Below are positions 1 to 8,857 of a stretch of 64,000 nucleotides of DNA, one piece after another. This DNA is from Christensenella sp. UBA4675 (GTDB lineage Bacteria; Bacillota; Clostridia; Christensenellales; Borkfalkiaceae). The position numbers and the translations under genes are program-made. The notes under the pieces were generated by a model that saw only the letters and a list, made by a program, of their open reading frames with translations, did no database searches and was not told the origin of the DNA. The number at the start of each line of letters is the position of its first letter. Position 1 is the first letter of the stretch. The stretch is taken from assembly GCA_002405165.1 (NCBI GenBank), contig DHLF01000001.1, positions 1 to 64,000 on the forward strand, in the 5' to 3' direction.

Positions 1-291
1 TTCAACGGGTTTAGCTTCTTCTGTCTTTTCTTCTTCAGCAGGAGCTTCTTGTTTTTGTTCTTCCGAAGTTTGTTCGGTTGTATCCGATTGTTCTTCACCA
101 TCTTCTACTTTTTCCGACGGGTAAAGTTTTTCGTGTAATTTCTTTTCTTTTTCTGCAATATCTTTCTTTTCGATTTGTTTAATTTTTGAGTCGATAATAA
201 TGTTAGTTACGATAATTGCAATAATTGCTACAACGGCAACGACACCGACCCAAAATCCCCAGTTTTGTAAAATACTTGTGGCTAAAAACAT
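1..291 (-). CDS. Membrane-anchored acidic protein, C-terminus cut by the window edge
   Basis: The reading frame opens with ATG at 289-291, preceded on the minus strand by a strong GGAGG ribosome binding site at about 297-301, and stays open to base 1 (97 codons). The protein has a short N-terminal stretch, one hydrophobic segment at about residues 10-33, a charged, probably coiled segment rich in Lys and Glu (about 36-55), and then a low-complexity tail rich in Glu, Gln, Pro, Ala and Thr. This predicts a single-pass membrane protein with an acidic cytoplasmic tail. I do not recognise a family, and the C-terminus lies outside the window. The neighbouring flavoprotein gene is divergently transcribed. 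Confidence 0.7.
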   Translation of the reverse strand, partial: MFLATSILQNWGFWVGVVAVVAIIAIIVTNIIIDSKIKQIEKKDIAEKEKKLHEKLYPSEKVEDGEEQSDTTEQTSEEQKQEAPAEEEKTEEAKPVE

Positions 292-414
292 AATTTCCTC
301 CAAACAAAAACGTAAAACGTAATTTTTAATATATTATATAACAAGATGTTTAAAAATTCAACCTTTTAAATAATTTTTCTAGTATTTTTTTTAAAAATGT
401 GTTACTATAAACAT

Positions 415-1626
415 ATGAATAACAAAATTGTAAAAAAATACAAAATAGCTGTTATAGGCGGTGGCTTTTCGGGACTTTTATGTGCGATTAAACTAAACGA
501 AGCGTTTAATGGTCAAGTAACGCTTTTAGAGCGTAACGACCGCTTATGTAAAAAAATAGCTTCTACCGGCAACGGTAGGGGAAATATATCTAATAAAGTT
601 GTAAACGAAAATTTTTATCACGGTGACGTAGCTTTGGTAAAAGCTTGTTTAAAAAGGTATTCTAACGACAGTTTAATTCAATTTTTTAAAGAGTGCGGAC
701 TTCTCACCGTAGAAGAAAACGGTAGAATTTATCCTTCGTCCATGCAAGCTTCTTCTATTTGCGACGTTTTACGACTTAAAGCTAAAAGTGAAAACTTAGA
801 CGTTAAATTGCAGTACTTTGTTACTGATATAAAACGTGAAAAGTCGGGCTATATGATAAATAACGAACTTTTTTGTGAAAAGATAGTGGTATGCGTCGGC
901 GGTAAAAGTATGAAAAATTTCGGAACTGACGGAAATTTAATTCCGATATTAAAGCGTCTTGGCGAAGAGTTTACCGAGCTTTATCCGTCGCTTGTGCAAT
1001 TAAAAACGCAAACCGATAAAATAAAAGGATTAAAAGGGGTTAAACAACAAGCAAACGCATCTTTATACGATGGTGAAAAATTACTAAAAACTTTTTCGGG
1101 GGACGTTTTATTTACCGATTACGGAGTTAGCGGAGATTGTATTTTCCGTTTATCGTCTTATTTGGAAAATACAAAAAGCCCTATTTTGAAATTAGAATTT
1201 ACACCCGAAATCAGTTTTGACGAATTAAAAAAGTTTTTAATAGAAAAAAGTAAGTTAAACTACGTGAAAAATCAAGATTTATTGACTGGCGTAGTAAATA
1301 ATAGGCTAGGCTTAACGATGATAAAAAACGTTAAGATAAACGCATTAGAGCAAGCCGACGAAAAAAGTTGTTTAGCTTTACTAAATCAAGTAAAGAATTT
1401 TAAATTAAACGTTCAGGGAACGCTCGGGTTCGATTATTCGCAAGTAACTCATGGCGGAGTAAAAACGGAAAACGTTGATCAGACCGATTTACAATCTAAA
1501 ATAAACAAAAATTTATATTATTGCGGAGAAATACTTAACGTAGACGGAGATTGCGGTGGGTATAATCTTCAATGGGCGTATACTTCGGCGAGAATCGTTG
1601 CGGAAGAATTGATAAAGCAAGGTTAA
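415..1626 (+). CDS. BaiN/HI0933-family FAD-dependent oxidoreductase
   Basis: This is a flavoprotein of the HI0933/YhiN (BaiN-like) family, 403 residues counted from ATG 415. It has an N-terminal FAD-binding Rossmann motif GGGFSG at residues 15-20, the family motif TGNGRGNISN at about 51-60, and a C-terminal second FAD-contact region with GDCGGYNLQWAYTSA. Length is typical. The physiological substrate of these proteins is generally unknown; the BaiN relation to bile-acid reduction should not be assumed here. An upstream in-frame ATG at 397 would add six residues. I prefer 415 because the family begins just before the Rossmann strand. No Shine-Dalgarno sequence is visible before either start, and a TACTAT element lies at 403-408, so the mRNA may be leaderless. 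The next gene begins about 20 bp downstream. Confidence 0.85.
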   Translation: MNNKIVKKYKIAVIGGGFSGLLCAIKLNEAFNGQVTLLERNDRLCKKIASTGNGRGNISNKVVNENFYHGDVALVKACLKRYSNDSLIQFFKECGLLTVEENGRIYPSSMQASSICDVLRLKAKSENLDVKLQYFVTDIKREKSGYMINNELFCEKIVVCVGGKSMKNFGTDGNLIPILKRLGEEFTELYPSLVQLKTQTDKIKGLKGVKQQANASLYDGEKLLKTFSGDVLFTDYGVSGDCIFRLSSYLENTKSPILKLEFTPEISFDELKKFLIEKSKLNYVKNQDLLTGVVNNRLGLTMIKNVKINALEQADEKSCLALLNQVKNFKLNVQGTLGFDYSQVTHGGVKTENVDQTDLQSKINKNLYYCGEILNVDGDCGGYNLQWAYTSARIVAEELIKQG

Positions 1627-1646
1627 AAATTTAGGAACAAGGAAAA

Positions 1647-3170
1647 ATGATAATAACCGATTTAAAACTTCCTTTTTATTTATCCGAAAAGGAATTATTT
1701 GAAAAAGCAATAAAAAAAGGCGGAATAAGTAAAACTTCGGTAAACGATTTTCGTATTTTGAAAAAAAGTTTGGACGCAAGGGATAAACGTGATATTCGTT
1801 ACGTTTATACCGTAGCCGTAAACGAAGAAGAAAAAAATTTAGAATACCCTTATTTAAAAACAGATAAAAAAATTTTAATCGTGGGGGACGGACCTTCGGG
1901 GTTGTTTTGTGCTTTAACGCTTGCCCGAATGGGAATAAAAACTATAATCGTTGAACGTGGCGATAAAGCAGAAAGTAGAAAAGAAAAATGCGAAAAGTAT
2001 TATTCGAGCGGTATTTTAGACGAAAACAGTAACGTTCAGTTCGGAGAAGGCGGAGCGGGAACGTTTTCTGACGGAAAGCTCAATACGGGAATTAAAAGCG
2101 AATTTATTAAACAAGTTTTAAAAGATTTTGTAAAATACGGCGCCGATAAAGAAACTCAATATATAAATAAACCGCACGTCGGGAGCGACGTTTTACCAAA
2201 AGTAATAACTTCTATTAGAAAAGAAATAGAAAGTCTTGGCGGTGAATTTTTATTCAATACGCTTTTTAAAGAATTAATCATACGAAAAGGAAATGTCGTA
2301 GGAATAAAAACCGATAAAGGCGAATTTTATGCAGACGCTATTATCTTAGCGTTAGGTCATAGCTCTACTGATACGTTTTTTTCGCTATATAATCAAGGCG
2401 TTAAATTTGAAAATAAACCTTTTGCGGTCGGCGTAAGAATAGAGCATTTAAGGGAAGATGTAAACGAATGGCAATACGGTAAAAATTACGACAAAAGACT
2501 TCCTACCGCCGATTATAAACTTACAACTAACGTTGACGGTAAAGGTGTATTTACGTTTTGCATGTGTCCGGGCGGTTTTGTAATGCCGTCTAGTTCGGAC
2601 AAAGAAAGCGTTGTCAGTAACGGAATGAGTTTACATGCAAGAGATGCGGAAAATTCTAACAGCGCGGTAATAGTTCAAGTTGACGAAACCGATTACGGAA
2701 CCGAGCTTTTTTCGGGAATAAAATTTCAAAAAGAGCTAGAAAAAAAGGCTTATTTATTAGGCGGCGGGCAAAGTATAGCTCCCGTTCAAAAATTTAAAGA
2801 TTTTTGCGATAACGTAAAAAGTACAAATATTGGTAAAGTTACGCCATCTTATTTAAGGGGATATAGATTTAGCAATTTAAACGAGTTATTCAGTCAAAAG
2901 ATCAATAATTGTTTAAAAATGGGCATTATACAAATGGGTAAAAAAATAAAAGGATTCGACCAAGACGATTGTATTTTAACCGCAGTAGAAACCAGAACGA
3001 GTTCTCCCGTTAAAATGCCTAGAAACGAAATAGGGTTGTGCGTTGGATTTAAAAATCTTTATTCCGTAGGGGAAGGCGCAGGTTACGCCGGCGGAATAAC
3101 TTCATCTTGCGTTGACGGGATAAAATGCGCTTTTAACGTTTATAACGCAATTAAAGAAAATTTGTTTTAA
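1647..3170 (+). CDS. FAD-dependent dehydrogenase, COG2509 type
   Basis: This predicted soluble flavoprotein has 507 residues. It carries an N-terminal domain of about 70 residues, then an FAD-binding Rossmann fold with GDGPSGLFCA at about residues 80-89. A nucleotide-proximal motif GEGGAGTFSDGKL follows, and the C-terminal FAD motif is GEGAGYAGGI. The arrangement matches the uncharacterised FAD-dependent dehydrogenases of COG2509, which are common in Clostridia. The substrate is unknown. The gene follows the BaiN-like flavoprotein after 20 bp with a weak AAGGAAAA before ATG 1647, so the two are probably co-transcribed. A strong hairpin terminator lies downstream at 3283-3319. Confidence 0.85.
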   Translation: MIITDLKLPFYLSEKELFEKAIKKGGISKTSVNDFRILKKSLDARDKRDIRYVYTVAVNEEEKNLEYPYLKTDKKILIVGDGPSGLFCALTLARMGIKTIIVERGDKAESRKEKCEKYYSSGILDENSNVQFGEGGAGTFSDGKLNTGIKSEFIKQVLKDFVKYGADKETQYINKPHVGSDVLPKVITSIRKEIESLGGEFLFNTLFKELIIRKGNVVGIKTDKGEFYADAIILALGHSSTDTFFSLYNQGVKFENKPFAVGVRIEHLREDVNEWQYGKNYDKRLPTADYKLTTNVDGKGVFTFCMCPGGFVMPSSSDKESVVSNGMSLHARDAENSNSAVIVQVDETDYGTELFSGIKFQKELEKKAYLLGGGQSIAPVQKFKDFCDNVKSTNIGKVTPSYLRGYRFSNLNELFSQKINNCLKMGIIQMGKKIKGFDQDDCILTAVETRTSSPVKMPRNEIGLCVGFKNLYSVGEGAGYAGGITSSCVDGIKCAFNVYNAIKENLF

Positions 3171-3282
3171 TTTGTTTTACAACGGTTTAAAAGCAATAAG
3201 CCTATTTAAAACGAAAATAATATTCTAAAATTTTTCATTCACTTTATTATCGTTTAAATTATGTAAAAAAATATTATATAGG

Positions 3283-3319
3283 TTACGCCATCGCATTATG
3301 CGACGGCGTAAGTTTTTTT
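3283..3319 (+). terminator. Rho-independent terminator after the flavoprotein pair
   Basis: The arms TTACGCC-TCGC and GCGA-GGCGTAA pair around an ATTAT loop with a single A/C mismatch, followed by a run of seven T. It lies between convergent genes, so it may also help end the asparaginase transcript. Confidence 0.8.
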
Positions 3320-3393
3320 AAATTTAAGATATATTCTTTGCATGTTTTTATCACAAACAATTATTAAAATAAAATTTTTGCGATAATAAAATT

Positions 3394-4374
3394 TTAAGGT
3401 TTAACTTTTATAAATTCGTTATTATATTCGGTGTTTAAAACCTTCTCTACGTCTAAATCGTTTCCGAGAGCAAGCATAGTTTTTACAAGACAAGCTTCTA
3501 ACGATTGATTGTAAGAGAAAATAATATTTTCGCCTTTACAAAAACTTTCGTAAACGCAATCGGATTTTATTACGGGAGAAATAATTAACGGGACGTTTTT
3601 CTTTTTAAGAAGTTCTGCAAATTTTAAAACGTTTGTCGTTTGTCCGTAAGAACAAAACGTTCCGCTATGATAAGTTTTAAGTATTACGGCTTTAACATTT
3701 CTGTTAAGTTCAAACAAAGAAAAATCCCTTAAAGAATGTGAATTTATAAATAAAACATTACTGTTAATTTTAAAATCTAAAATGTTGTTTTTATTTAAAA
3801 AATAATTAAAAATAAAATTATTATTTTCGCTAGTTGCATATTCTTTATCTATAAAAGAATATAAGTTTCCGTTATAGTCTATTTCCTGAGCTTTACTTGC
3901 CAAATGTATTTTACAATTTTCTTCGTTATTTTTAAACGAAACAAAAACGCCGTTTTTACTTTGCATAATAAATTTTACAGCATTATAAAAATTACATAAT
4001 CCGTTAGATTTTTTTTCGTTTAAAGGGAAAAGAGAAGATACAAATACAATCGGAATTTTTTTATTTAGCGTAAAGGCAAATAAGTTTGAAGTAAAAGATA
4101 AAGTGTCCGTTCCGTGCGTTATAATAATCCCGTCGTAGTCATTATCGTTTACTTTTGAAACAGTATTATATAGGATAGATAAATCATTTTTAGTTATATT
4201 TTCGCTTAAAATGCTTATGGGATATAAACAATCGAAAGAAACTTTTTTACCGTAATTACTATAATATAAATTTATTAGTTCGCTTGCTTGTTCGTGCGTT
4301 GGACTTAAAACGTTATTATTTATTTTACAGCTAATAGTTCCACCTGTGAATATAACGCAAATTTTGTTTTTCAT
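3394..4374 (-). CDS. ansA: L-asparaginase
   Basis: This protein hydrolyses asparagine to aspartate and ammonia. Both catalytic threonine motifs are present: TGGTIS near the N-terminus (about residues 10-15) and HGTDTLSFTS at about residues 86-95. The length of 326 residues is normal, and there is no signal peptide, so it is predicted cytoplasmic (type I-like). The C-terminal domain includes LKTYHSGTF, as expected for a dimer/tetramer-forming asparaginase. The gene is monocistronic and convergent with the flavoprotein pair. The symbol is assigned by family; substrate preference between Asn and Gln cannot be read from sequence alone. Confidence 0.85.
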   Translation of the reverse strand: MKNKICVIFTGGTISCKINNNVLSPTHEQASELINLYYSNYGKKVSFDCLYPISILSENITKNDLSILYNTVSKVNDNDYDGIIITHGTDTLSFTSNLFAFTLNKKIPIVFVSSLFPLNEKKSNGLCNFYNAVKFIMQSKNGVFVSFKNNEENCKIHLASKAQEIDYNGNLYSFIDKEYATSENNNFIFNYFLNKNNILDFKINSNVLFINSHSLRDFSLFELNRNVKAVILKTYHSGTFCSYGQTTNVLKFAELLKKKNVPLIISPVIKSDCVYESFCKGENIIFSYNQSLEACLVKTMLALGNDLDVEKVLNTEYNNEFIKVKP

Positions 4375-4555
4375 ATTTAAAGTTTATCATAAAAAAAATT
4401 TTTCGTAAATAATTTCTAGAACTTTTATAAATTTTTTCTAATATAATTTAGTCTTTATATTTTCGTCTTAAAATTTAAATTTTATTTTTGTATATTGATA
4501 ATAAATTTGTTTTATGGTTAAATATAAATAGACTAAATTTAAAGGAGTTGATTTT

Positions 4556-5710
4556 ATGAAAAAGTTTGTAAAAATTGTAATTGTCTTAGCTTTTATGCTT
4601 ATTTTTTCTTTAACGATACTTTCGGCTTGTAAATCGGGTAAAGTTGAAATAAAAACCATTAGTTACAATTTAAACGGCGGTAGTTTTACTGAAGAATACA
4701 AAGAACAAAACGGGATTTCTTCTAATAACGTAGTTAAAGCCGTAAATCTTAACTATTATGGTGGATTTGCCGATAGTTTAGCCGATGAAAGGGCTTTAAT
4801 TGCTCCTTCGGGTAAAGTTTTTGCGGGTTGGTATCTTGACAAAAATTGTACTCCCGAGAAATACTTAACTTCACGCAGTTGGGAGAATTTTTCTAATGCA
4901 ATAAAAGAAGGCGACGGCAACAACGTTATTTATGCTAGATGGATTGACGATCAAACAAAGGATATTCTTTACGAAATTGATTTAGAAGATTTATCTTTTA
5001 ATCAAGATTTTATTGCTAAAAATATACAAAAAAATAATATGAATGGAACGAGTATCGTTAGGTTTAACATTTCTAAAATCGATTTTGAAATTGAAAAAAA
5101 CAATTTGCCGACGTCGCAAGATATGGTCTTTTCAGTTAAAAACGAATTTTGCGGTTGGAAGGTAGAATGTAACGGACATTATTACGATTTTAAGGAAAAA
5201 AACTATAATGCAAACGCAAACAATAAGCTTAACTCCTTTGTCAATTTAGACTTTGACTATACAGATTTTAGCGATTTTTGGGCTGACGGTAACGAAAAAG
5301 TCGCGTACGTTTTATTAAGGCCAAAGGCGTTGGAATATAAATCGGTAAATCGAATAAATATTTCGTTAGACAACGTTTATATAAATAATTCCGAGTATGA
5401 AAACTTAATTAAGTCTAAAACGGACGATTTTAGTTCTGTTCCTACTTTATCGGATTTTAGTGATATAGACGGTACCTTATATTATAGTAAACTAACTTTT
5501 GACGTAAGATACGATATAGACTTTGCGTTTATTGAATCCGTTTTGCCGACCACTTGTTTAAAATTTAACAACGGCTTAGAATATGACGGGTGGAAAATTA
5601 AAATTAACGGAACCGAATACGAATTTACCGAAACGAACTGGAATGAGTATGCAAAAGTTAAACCGAGCGAAACAGTAAGAGAAGGTCAATTTATTTTAAA
5701 AACAAAGTAA
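4556..5710 (+). CDS. Lipoprotein with an InlB B-repeat-like (Listeria-Bacteroides repeat) domain
   Basis: A classic lipoprotein signal is present: Lys-rich start, hydrophobic core, and lipobox LSAC at residues 22-25 with Cys25 as the lipidated residue. The mature N-terminal part carries the pattern of a Listeria-Bacteroides/InlB B repeat, with YNLNGG at about residue 38 and FAGWY at about 91. The remaining roughly 250 residues contain two similar segments with GWKVECNG and GWKIKING, suggesting a duplicated small beta domain. It is predicted to be anchored on the outer face of the membrane. No enzymatic motif is visible. The start is supported by AAAGGAG shortly before ATG 4556. Function unknown. 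Confidence 0.8.
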   Translation: MKKFVKIVIVLAFMLIFSLTILSACKSGKVEIKTISYNLNGGSFTEEYKEQNGISSNNVVKAVNLNYYGGFADSLADERALIAPSGKVFAGWYLDKNCTPEKYLTSRSWENFSNAIKEGDGNNVIYARWIDDQTKDILYEIDLEDLSFNQDFIAKNIQKNNMNGTSIVRFNISKIDFEIEKNNLPTSQDMVFSVKNEFCGWKVECNGHYYDFKEKNYNANANNKLNSFVNLDFDYTDFSDFWADGNEKVAYVLLRPKALEYKSVNRINISLDNVYINNSEYENLIKSKTDDFSSVPTLSDFSDIDGTLYYSKLTFDVRYDIDFAFIESVLPTTCLKFNNGLEYDGWKIKINGTEYEFTETNWNEYAKVKPSETVREGQFILKTK

Positions 5711-5822
5711 AAATTTTATAAATATTTTTTTTATAAATTTTAACTAAATTATTTGGCTAAAATAAAAGAAATCTTTACGGTTTTTTCCATTTAAAAAAAT
5801 AAAAAAAATTTGCAAAAATCGT

Positions 5823-5851
5823 TTGACAAATAATATTTAGTCGGATATAAT
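5823..5851 (+). promoter_or_regulatory. Sigma-A promoter of the first T-box transcript
   Basis: A perfect TTGACA at 5823-5828 is followed after 17 bp by TATAAT at 5846-5851. Transcription should start near 5858, just before T-box stem I. Confidence 0.85.
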
Positions 5852-5865
5852 AAAGACAATCTAAA

Positions 5866-6128
5866 TAAAGACTATGACGAAGACGGCTGAAAAAAGTTAT
5901 TTTCACAGAGAGTCGGTAAAAGGTGAAAGCCGATAAATTGTTTTTTCTCAAAAGCCCATCGCTTCCGAGTCGGAAATCCGAAATTTTTAAAGTAGGCGTT
6001 TCCCGTTATACTGCGTAAACGTGTAGGAATTGTTTGATTCCGTGAGAGGCAACTTTTAGTTGCAATTTGAGTGGTACCGCGAGTAAATTATTACCCGTCT
6101 CAAAGAAATTTGAGGCGGCTATTTTTTT
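5866..6128 (+). promoter_or_regulatory. T-box riboswitch, predicted Ile specific (specifier ATC)
   Basis: The leader has stem I with the AGAGAGTCGG element, the GGTGAAAG region and the conserved antiterminator sequence AGTGGTACCGCG at 6070-6081. It ends in a terminator hairpin built from CGTCTCAAA and TTTGAGGCG followed by a run of seven T. The base of stem I pairs GAC with GTC and GAAG (5879-5882) with CTTC (5962-5965) around a kink-turn-like GA motif. In the pheS T-box of this window the specifier TTC is followed by one purine and then directly by the basal helix strand CTTT. The same position here is ATC at 5958-5960, followed by G5961 and CTTC, so uncharged tRNA-Ile is the predicted ligand. 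The TGGT bulge fits discriminator A. Confidence 0.85.
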
Positions 6129-6241
6129 ACGCTTTTCGTAAATAATACGTAAAGAATTAGAAAATATTTTATAGTGAAACAGCGAAGTTGTAAACGATGA
6201 AAAATAAGTTTTGACTTCTTGTAAAAAACAGGAGAAAAAAG

Positions 6242-8509
6242 ATGGCAGAAGTAGATTCCGAAAAGTTATTGGAAATTGGCACGAGAATTAAAGAAATGCG
6301 TGAAATTTTTAACTTATCGCAACAAGACATGGCGACCAAGTGCGAAGTTTCGCTAGAAGATTATTGCGCTTATGAAAACGGAAAAAAAGATTTACCTTTT
6401 ACGTTTATTCATAAATGCGCCTTAGCTTTCGGAATAGGCATTACTGACTTATTAGAAGGTAGAAGCGCGCACCTTTCGTCTTATACCGTTACGAGAAAAG
6501 GGCAAGGGCAAGAAACCGCAAAAGAAAACGGAATAGAAATTCAAAACCTTGCTCCGCTTTTCCGTAAAAAACTTGCTGAACCTTATTGGGTAAGATACGA
6601 ATACAGTGAAAGTTTACAAAATAAACCTATTCATTTAACCAAGCACTCGGGACAAGAATTCGACCTGGTTTTAAAGGGTAGGTTAAAAGTTCAAGTCGGC
6701 GATAACGTCGAATACTTAGACGAAGGCGACAGCATTTATTATAACAGTTCCACACCGCACGGAATGATAGCGGTAGACGGTGAAGAATGTTTATTCGTTG
6801 CTGTAGTGTTGCCAGGTGAAAACGTAGAAGAAAACGTTTTAAGGGAAACGCTTATATCCGCAAGGGGAACGGACGAAAAATTCGTATGTTCTAAATTTAT
6901 AAACGCAACAGAAGACGAAAAGGGCGTTTTAAAAGCGATTGATTTTAACAACGAAGACAAATTTAACTTTGCTTTCGATATTTTAGACGAAATAGCTAAA
7001 AAAGAACCTGACAAAAGGGCAATGGTTTACGTCGATAAAGACAAAAACGAAAAGTTCTTTACTTTTTCGGATATGAAAAAAGAATCGGCTCGTTCGGCTA
7101 ACTATTTTAAATCCTTAGGAATTAAAAAGGGTGACAGGGTAATGTTGGTTCTTAAAAGACATTATCAATTTTGGTTTGCTATTATGGGACTTTGTAAATT
7201 AGGCGCGATAGCAATTCCCGCAACTAATCAGCTTTTATCCCATGATTTCGAATATAGATTTAACGCCGCAGGCATAAAAGCGATAGTTGCAACCGCCGAC
7301 GGGGACGTAGCTCATCAAGTTGATTTAGCGGAAAAAAATTCTCCCACGTTAGAGCTTAAAATACTCGTAAACGGAACGAGAGAAGGTTGGAGAGATTTTA
7401 ACAGCGAATACACTATGTATTCCACTCATTTTTATAGAACGGAGGACACTCCTTGCGGAGATGACTCTATGCTTATGTTCTTTACCAGCGGAACTACGGG
7501 ATATCCGAAAATTGCGTGCCATTCGTTTAAATATCCGTTAGGACATTATATAACGGCAAAATATTGGCACGGAGTTTCTCCCGACGGATTGCATTTCACT
7601 ATTTCCGATACGGGTTGGGGAAAAGCTTTGTGGGGAAAATTATACGGACAATGGCTTTGCGAAGGAGCGGTATTCGTTTACGATTTCGACAGATTTTCGG
7701 CTTCCGACATACTTCCTATGTTTAAAAAGTATAACATTACTACTTTCTGCGCTCCGCCCACTATGCTTCGTATGATGATAAAAGAAGATATTTCGAAATA
7801 CGACCTTTCGTCTATTAAACATATGACGACTGCGGGAGAAGCGTTAAACCCCGAAGTTTATCGTCAGTTCGAAAAGGCTACGGGACTTCAAATAATGGAA
7901 GGATTCGGGCAAACGGAAACTACGCTTTCGGTTGCAAACTTAATCGGAAATCCGCATAAAGTAGGTTCTATGGGTAAACCTGTACCGCTTTACGATATGG
8001 ATATAGTAGACGAAAACGGAAATAGCGTAGCTGTCGGCGAAACGGGAGAAATCGTAATAAAAACTTCCGATAAAATTCCTTGCGGATTATTTAAAGGATA
8101 CTATCGTAACGACGAAAAGACCAAAGAAGTTTGGCACGACGGATATTATCACACGGGCGATACTGCTTGGCGCGACGAAGACGGATTTTTTTGGTACGTC
8201 GGCAGAGTTGACGACGTAATCAAATCTTCGGGATACAGAATAGGGCCGTTTGAAATTGAAAGCGTTATAATGGAACTTCCGTACGTTTTGGAATGCGGAG
8301 TAAGCGCATATCCCGACGAAGTAAGGGGACAAGTAGTTAAAGCTAGCATTGTTTTGGTAAAAGGTAAAGAAGGAACGGAGGGACTTAAAAAAGAAATTCA
8401 AGATTACGTTAAAAAACACACCGCTCCTTACAAGTATCCCAGAATCGTAGAATTTAAAACTGAACTTCCTAAAACGATAAGCGGAAAAATTCAAAGAAAC
8501 AAGTTATAA
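6242..8509 (+). CDS. XRE-cupin-acyl-CoA synthetase fusion 1 (predicted branched-chain acyl-CoA synthetase)
   Basis: This 755-residue protein is built from three parts. Residues about 10-66 form an XRE helix-turn-helix (IKEMREIFNLSQQDMA). Residues about 125-195 form a cupin barrel (HSGQEFDLVLKGRLKVQVG, then STPHGM). Residues about 255-755 are an AMP-forming acyl-CoA synthetase of the ANL family, most like medium/short-chain synthetases. The P-loop FTSGTTGYPK is at about 413-422, GFGQTETT at about 554, the YYHTGD hinge motif at about 634, and the catalytic lysine in PKTISGKIQRNKL at the C-terminus. All parts look intact. It is the only gene directly behind the Ile T-box, so I infer it activates 2-methylbutyrate, the isoleucine carbon skeleton. 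It closely resembles the paralogue at 8858. AGGAGAAAAAAG precedes ATG 6242. Confidence 0.85.
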   Translation: MAEVDSEKLLEIGTRIKEMREIFNLSQQDMATKCEVSLEDYCAYENGKKDLPFTFIHKCALAFGIGITDLLEGRSAHLSSYTVTRKGQGQETAKENGIEIQNLAPLFRKKLAEPYWVRYEYSESLQNKPIHLTKHSGQEFDLVLKGRLKVQVGDNVEYLDEGDSIYYNSSTPHGMIAVDGEECLFVAVVLPGENVEENVLRETLISARGTDEKFVCSKFINATEDEKGVLKAIDFNNEDKFNFAFDILDEIAKKEPDKRAMVYVDKDKNEKFFTFSDMKKESARSANYFKSLGIKKGDRVMLVLKRHYQFWFAIMGLCKLGAIAIPATNQLLSHDFEYRFNAAGIKAIVATADGDVAHQVDLAEKNSPTLELKILVNGTREGWRDFNSEYTMYSTHFYRTEDTPCGDDSMLMFFTSGTTGYPKIACHSFKYPLGHYITAKYWHGVSPDGLHFTISDTGWGKALWGKLYGQWLCEGAVFVYDFDRFSASDILPMFKKYNITTFCAPPTMLRMMIKEDISKYDLSSIKHMTTAGEALNPEVYRQFEKATGLQIMEGFGQTETTLSVANLIGNPHKVGSMGKPVPLYDMDIVDENGNSVAVGETGEIVIKTSDKIPCGLFKGYYRNDEKTKEVWHDGYYHTGDTAWRDEDGFFWYVGRVDDVIKSSGYRIGPFEIESVIMELPYVLECGVSAYPDEVRGQVVKASIVLVKGKEGTEGLKKEIQDYVKKHTAPYKYPRIVEFKTELPKTISGKIQRNKL

Positions 8510-8525
8510 AAACAATTAAATATAG

Positions 8526-8554
8526 TTGACAAATTTTTTTCGTGATGATATAAT
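8526..8554 (+). promoter_or_regulatory. Sigma-A promoter of the second T-box transcript
   Basis: TTGACA at 8526-8531 is followed after 17 bp by TATAAT at 8549-8554. It lies only 16 bp after the stop of fusion 1, and no terminator separates the two units, so read-through from the first promoter can also enter the second T-box. Confidence 0.85.
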
Positions 8555-8560
8555 AGCGAG

Positions 8561-8831
8561 CAATAAAGACGATGACGAAGAGAACTTATAAACGATACTT
8601 TCCAGAGAAAAAGCGTCAGGTGAGAGCTTTAAGTTAGTTTATAAACGTTTGTAGCTTCCGAGTCGGGAGAAAGAAAGAAGAAATTCCGTAGAATCTCCCC
8701 GAAAAGCGTTGCGTTAAAACGTAGGAATTGATTGATTCCGTAAGTGGCAGTTAAACACTGCAATTTGAGTGGTACCGCGGGTAAAAATGCTCGTCTCAAA
8801 GTATCTGACTTTGGGGCGAGCTTGTTTTTTT
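8561..8831 (+). promoter_or_regulatory. T-box riboswitch, predicted Val specific (specifier GTA)
   Basis: It has the same architecture as the T-box at 5866. The stem I base pairs GAC with GTC and GAAG (8577-8580) with CTTC (8655-8658). The next helix is TTATAAAC (8586-8593) with GTTTATAA (8637-8644). The antiterminator sequence AGTGGTACCGCGG lies at 8768-8780, and the terminator runs from GCTCGTCTCAAAGT to ACTTTGGGGCGAGC (8789-8820) before a T run. At the position equivalent to the pheS specifier is GTA (8651-8653), followed by purine G8654 and then the basal helix. Uncharged tRNA-Val is therefore the predicted ligand. The TGGT bulge fits tRNA-Val discriminator A. Confidence 0.85.
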
Positions 8832-8857
8832 CTCTCCCCTAAAAAACGGAGGACGAT

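Noticed and set aside
5954..5957. Reading the first T-box specifier as GCC (Ala) or CCC (Pro)
   Set aside because: The pheS T-box in this window shows that the specifier is separated from the basal helix by one purine only; this places it at ATC, three or four bases further on.
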